From NCBI GenBank assembly GCA_001931875.2, contig MSJH02000819.1, positions 62,001 to 126,000 of the forward strand: DNA of 64,000 nucleotides, written 5' to 3'. The DNA is from Byssochlamys sp. IMV 00236. Lineage: Eukaryota; Ascomycota; Eurotiomycetes; Eurotiales; Thermoascaceae. A model generated the notes under the pieces. The model saw only the letters and a program-made list of their open reading frames with translations, made no database searches and had not been told where the DNA came from. This document shows, piece by piece, positions 60,079 to 64,000 of this stretch. Made by a program: the position numbers and the translations under genes. Positions within the stretch are counted from its first letter, which is position 1; the number at the start of each line of letters is the position of its first letter.

Positions 60079-61782
60079 ATGGCGAAGCGACAAACGACTC
60101 TACTTCCTTTCCTCTATCCATTTCTGTTCCAGCAGGGTCCTCGTGCAAGAAACACCGCACTTCGTGCAGCTCGAGAAGGATATCTGAGAATTTCTTCACG
60201 ATGGCAAAGTACAGCTAGCACTCTGAGAAGGAGCAGCGAGATACCAACTCTCTCAGAATCTTCGATCAAGAATTCTCACCTCAATCCATTGCCCGACGAT
60301 TATTCTCGATTCATATTTCAAGACAAATGCGAGGTCACAGTATATGCTGGTTCCGGCGGCAACGGCTGCGTCTCATTTTTACGAGAAAAATATATTGAGG
60401 ATGGTCCCGCAAATGGTGGCGACGGGGGAACTGGCGGAAATATCTACATACAGGCTGTTGAGGGCATGACGAGTTTACACAAGTTGGCCAGACGAGGTGT
60501 TATAAAAGCAGGCCGAGGCAAGAACGGTCAGGGCAAGAGCAAAGGTGGCCAGCGAGGGCGCGATGTCCTCATACAAGTCCCTGTTGGGACAGTGGTCCGC
60601 GAAGTTGGAAGATATGATCCTGTAGAGGAAGAGGAAAACCGACTAAAGGAACTGATGGCCGAGATGGAAGAGGAAGAAGCTCTAGAGATAGCTTCCACCC
60701 GCCGGGACCGCTGGGTGCTCTATCCGGGGTCACAGCCATCTGATTTCTTGACCATGACTTTTCCGAACCTAGGACCTCCACGAAGATCGAGTCTGGCGGC
60801 CATGGAGCCTCAGGCGCCTATACATCTGGACTTGTCTCAGCATATGGATCAACCCATGCTATTAGCTGCAGGCGCTGTTGGCGGTTTTGGCAACCCACAC
60901 TTTGTCTCGCGATCTGTCACCCGACCGAAATATGCGACCAAAGGTGAAGGGGGTATGAGGTTGGATCTGGCATTCGAGCTGAAGCTGCTTGCTGATGTCG
61001 GCTTGGTTGGAAAGCCTAATGCTGGAAAGAGTACACTACTCCGCTCTCTGACAAATAGTCGCACGCGTATCGGAAATTGGGAGTTCACTACTCTATCCCC
61101 CAATATTGGCACGGTTGTGATTGATGATTTCAAGGGTCGCCCTCTTGTTGCAACCAAAGGGAAGACACCGCGCACAAACTTCACCATTGCGGATATCCCT
61201 GGTCTTGTGGAGGATGCTCATCTTGATCGTGGTCTCGGCTTAGGCTTCCTCCGACATATCGAGCGGGCTCGTATATTGGCGTTTGTGGTGGACTTGAGTA
61301 CGGAAGATGCTGTCGAAGCCCTCAAGCGCTTATGGCGCGAGCTGGGCGAGTACGAACATATCCGTGATAAAGAGCGCTCCGCGGAAAGAGGTGGAAATAG
61401 ACTCGTGGACTGGAGTCCGATCGGGGATGATATGCCTCAGGTACATCTCGATGCTACTGGTGATGAAGAATCTCCCATCACGGATGCTTCGTCTTCGTCG
61501 GTCGTTCCACTGGTTAGGAGGTCACTTCCTCCTCTCGCCCTTCCTCCTATCCACACAAAACCCTGGTTTGTCGTTGCTACTAAGGCAGATCTTCCCGAGA
61601 CACAGGAGAATTTCCTTGCCCTTCGTGACTACCTTTCCCGTGTCCAAGATGGTTCAGAGGGACATCCCAGCGGTCATGAGCACGGATGGAAGGAGAACCT
61701 GCATGTCGTCCCAGTGAGTGCAATGAGAGGCGAAGGCGTCAATGGTATCCCGAAGTTGGTTATTGATTTGATGGAGGGCTAG
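60079..61782 (+). CDS. mtg2: Mitochondrial Obg-family GTPase (Mtg2 type)
   Basis: GTPase for mitochondrial large-subunit ribosome assembly. Single exon, 567 residues from the ATG at 60079; the frame also opens at a GTG at 60064, which I reject. The Arg/Ser-rich N-terminus of about 75 residues looks like a mitochondrial presequence. The glycine-rich Obg domain follows (GSGGNGCVSFLREK, GGDGGTGGN). It is interrupted by a Glu-rich insert (EEEENRLKELMAEMEEEEA), then closes near VGGFGNPHF. G motifs: GKPNAGKST (G1), TLSPNIGTV region (G2), DIPGL (G3), TKAD (G4, in place of NKxD) and SAM (G5). An insertion of about 60 residues separates G3 from G4, more than in bacterial Obg. Confidence 0.9.
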   Translation: MAKRQTTLLPFLYPFLFQQGPRARNTALRAAREGYLRISSRWQSTASTLRRSSEIPTLSESSIKNSHLNPLPDDYSRFIFQDKCEVTVYAGSGGNGCVSFLREKYIEDGPANGGDGGTGGNIYIQAVEGMTSLHKLARRGVIKAGRGKNGQGKSKGGQRGRDVLIQVPVGTVVREVGRYDPVEEEENRLKELMAEMEEEEALEIASTRRDRWVLYPGSQPSDFLTMTFPNLGPPRRSSLAAMEPQAPIHLDLSQHMDQPMLLAAGAVGGFGNPHFVSRSVTRPKYATKGEGGMRLDLAFELKLLADVGLVGKPNAGKSTLLRSLTNSRTRIGNWEFTTLSPNIGTVVIDDFKGRPLVATKGKTPRTNFTIADIPGLVEDAHLDRGLGLGFLRHIERARILAFVVDLSTEDAVEALKRLWRELGEYEHIRDKERSAERGGNRLVDWSPIGDDMPQVHLDATGDEESPITDASSSSVVPLVRRSLPPLALPPIHTKPWFVVATKADLPETQENFLALRDYLSRVQDGSEGHPSGHEHGWKENLHVVPVSAMRGEGVNGIPKLVIDLMEG

Positions 61783-62366
61783 TCTTCGGGTTAATTGGGA
61801 ATAATATCTGTATAATACTCTAAGCTGGTTACTGGATCTCAACTGCATGGCGAATTGGTATATAAGCACACGATCTCGATGTCTTTCATATATGATAGAA
61901 CTTGAAGAGGACAGAATGATCGACATCAGCGGAACGGAGAATACAAGCCGTGATGATCTTTTGTTGTCTCAAATGCCAACGCGCCTTCACATGATAGGTA
62001 GACAACAAGGACCACGCCAAGCGGAAGACAGGTAGTAGAGAGAACAATAGGCAGAAACAGCTATAATAATAGCCTCTGAGCCAAATATCCCCAAAAGAAA
62101 TATATGTAGACAAAGGCACCGGGCCATCTGAATCCGCACTGAAGACGTTCCGCTGGACAATACAGACAGGCTCCTTCCGATGACGCGCACCGCGAGCGAA
62201 CTTTTCTCGAGGACCTGCGAGCAACAACACAAAAGGCCAAAAGGACGGAACTAGACATGTTCGGGCCAATCTACACGTCGATCACTCATCATCAGTTTTA
62301 GAAGACATACCCAATGCTCTTGTGCCATTTTTACATCAGCTTCATCCTTCCTCTGAGCGCGTCCGC
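61783..62366. other. Intergenic region mtg2 - JmjC gene
   Basis: 584 bp; no supported ORF. Presumed mtg2 3' UTR and JmjC promoter. Confidence 0.6.
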
Positions 62367-64000
62367 ATGAATCTACCGGCGCTCGTCGACTCCGCGCTCT
62401 CCGCGATTGGAGATCCGCAACCCGACGATCCAATCCAGGAATGTTTTGACGGCGATATCGACAAGCTACGTTCCCTCCTCTGCAGCCATCCTGACGATGC
62501 TCTACAACTGGCTGATGCCAAACTGCGCGTATTCCCTTTCAAAGATGTGAAGGACTGCTGGAGGAGACTGTATACAGATGCCAGTATCGTCAAGGCGTGT
62601 TTGACCATTCGAGAGGTTTGTGAGGTCCAGACTGGGAAAGACCAGCCCGCGCAATCTGCGACCCTTGGAAATTCAGGGCAAACAAGAGAATGGAAAATCG
62701 ATCCCCAGGCACCATGGCTGTCCTCTGTTGTTCGTCTGCTCGATATGGCGTTGATTATGGCTGGGGCCCCTTTACGAGAGGAATTCATCGAATCACTCCT
62801 GGCAGCTCTTCAAGATGCAACGAGACCTATCAAAGCCTCAGGGCCCGCGGAATCAGACGTGGACGATGACTACTCGAGAGCACCACCTTCGAAGCGTCGA
62901 AAGCTATGTCCGCCTTTGTTTCCCCCGGAAACGGCTCCAGCACCGTCCCTCAAGCACCCTATTCCTCGAATTTCCTCTCCTTCGTTTGACGCCCTCGAAA
63001 ACCACATTCACAATGTCCGCACGCCACTGGTAATTACGGATGCGGTGGAACACTGGCCCGCGATGTCAACACGTCCGTGGACGTCCAGGGACTATTGGTA
63101 CGAGCGCACCTTTGATGGACGTAGGCTCGTGCCGGTCGAGGTTGGTAGATCATACACGGACGAGGGCTGGGGCCAACGTATCATGCCGTTCAAAGAATTC
63201 GTCGATAGATATATTTGGCGGATGGAAGAGTCCAAAAGCAGCGCGGGACAGCGAGGAAATGCTTCAGAGAACCACGATGACGAGGGTCAGACGGGCTATA
63301 TGGCGCAGCATGATCTCCTCGCGCAGATCCCATCTTTGAGGAAGGACATCTCGGTTCCAGACTATTGTTACATCGATCCTCCTGGTCCTGAACCAGGTAC
63401 TCCAGTCTACGAAAAGAAACGTCGTGAACGCGAAGAGGCCGAAGCTAAGAAGGCATCGAAGAGAACGGGACAAGCGTCGGTCAATGAGGGGGACGCAATC
63501 TCCGTGGACCAAGCTAGTATGAAAGCTCTATCGCTTTCCTCGAAGGGAGGCCATGCTGGAAATCTATCAGACCCAGATTCAGATGTTAGTCTCCCAGCGG
63601 ACCCTATTATTAACACTTGGATCGGTCCCTCCTGGACAATATCTCCGCTTCACCATGATCCGTACCATAATATTCTAGTGCAGGTTGTGGGAGCCAAGTA
63701 CATCCGTCTCTACTCGCCGCATACCCCAGCCTCACAAATACACCCGCGAGGAATGGAGGCTGTCAACTCATCTTCTGAAAACAAAGCCCAAGGTGACCTG
63801 TCTCAGAAAATGCAGGTAGAAGGTCAATTGATCGACATGTCCAACACATCGCAGGTGGATCTCGCAGCGATCGAGCTTTCTCCTGCGGAGTCTGAATTGT
63901 GGGATTCGATGTGGCCAGGTTTCTCAGATGCGGAGTATGTCGAAACAGTCCTAAAGGAAGGCGAAAGCCTATATATCCCTGTGGGCTGGTGGCATTATGT
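62367..64000 (+). CDS. JmjC/cupin-8 domain protein (JMJD5-like), 3' end beyond window
   Basis: Fe(II)/2-oxoglutarate oxygenase, likely a protein hydroxylase or demethylase. The frame from the ATG at 62367 is open for 544 codons to the window edge. The N-terminal half is helical ([13 protein letters not shown]..) with a basic KRRK near residue 180. The JmjC entry segment reads [15 protein letters not shown]. The iron ligands are H429-x-D431 (LHHDPYHN) and the second His in GWWHYV (residue 543) at the very end of the window. The loop between them is long (about 110 residues). An insert of roughly 100 charged residues precedes the ligands ([17 protein letters not shown]). The overall plan matches JMJD5/KDM8-like fungal proteins; substrate unknown. 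Confidence 0.85.
   Translation, partial: MNLPALVDSALSAIGDPQPDDPIQECFDGDIDKLRSLLCSHPDDALQLADAKLRVFPFKDVKDCWRRLYTDASIVKACLTIREVCEVQTGKDQPAQSATLGNSGQTREWKIDPQAPWLSSVVRLLDMALIMAGAPLREEFIESLLAALQDATRPIKASGPAESDVDDDYSRAPPSKRRKLCPPLFPPETAPAPSLKHPIPRISSPSFDALENHIHNVRTPLVITDAVEHWPAMSTRPWTSRDYWYERTFDGRRLVPVEVGRSYTDEGWGQRIMPFKEFVDRYIWRMEESKSSAGQRGNASENHDDEGQTGYMAQHDLLAQIPSLRKDISVPDYCYIDPPGPEPGTPVYEKKRREREEAEAKKASKRTGQASVNEGDAISVDQASMKALSLSSKGGHAGNLSDPDSDVSLPADPIINTWIGPSWTISPLHHDPYHNILVQVVGAKYIRLYSPHTPASQIHPRGMEAVNSSSENKAQGDLSQKMQVEGQLIDMSNTSQVDLAAIELSPAESELWDSMWPGFSDAEYVETVLKEGESLYIPVGWWHY

Overview
The window is nuclear DNA of a filamentous ascomycete, almost certainly Eurotiales (Aspergillus, for example section Fumigati, or Paecilomyces/Byssochlamys). 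The signs are many 45-70 nt GT..AG introns with CTAAC-type branch points, Zn2Cys6 regulators and fungal type I iterative polyketide synthases. I cannot fix the species from sequence alone. A 20-N assembly gap lies at 25354-25373.

Positions 1-32316 hold one secondary-metabolite cluster of nine genes. In order they are: multicopper oxidase (vdtB, minus, cut by the left edge), O-methyltransferase (vdtC), esterase-fold protein with a lost nucleophile (vdtD), Baeyer-Villiger monooxygenase (vdtE), short-chain reductase (vdtF, minus), 14-helix MFS exporter (vdtG), AflR-like Zn2Cys6 regulator (vdtR), highly reducing PKS (vdtX) and non-reducing PKS with SAT-KS-AT-PT-ACP-ACP-ACP-TE (vdtA). This is the gene complement I remember for the viriditoxin cluster; the names rest on that and on domain content, not on a search. 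Expected logic: VdtA builds a naphthopyranone, VdtC methylates it, VdtF reduces the pyrone, VdtE turns a side-chain ketone into an ester, and VdtB couples two halves with VdtD steering the axial chirality. VdtG exports the product and VdtR switches the genes on. The role of the HR-PKS is open.

The strongest new regulatory observation is a palindrome, TTCGG-N3-CCGAA (core TCG-N5-CGA, the AflR-type site). It appears in the vdtB/vdtC, vdtD, vdtF/vdtG, vdtR/vdtX and vdtA intergenic regions and nowhere I noticed outside the cluster. A degraded LINE fragment sits between the two PKS genes.

From 33 kb the content is ordinary chromosome: class II aldolase/adducin protein, Mss116-type mitochondrial DEAD-box helicase, a large J-domain protein (minus), a PPR1-like Zn2Cys6 factor with a glutamine tract (minus), an MFS transporter (minus), a mitochondrial Obg GTPase (Mtg2 type), and a JmjC/cupin hydroxylase cut by the right edge. 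Two gene-poor stretches (46.3-51.0 kb and 53.0-60.1 kb) hold no gene I can support.
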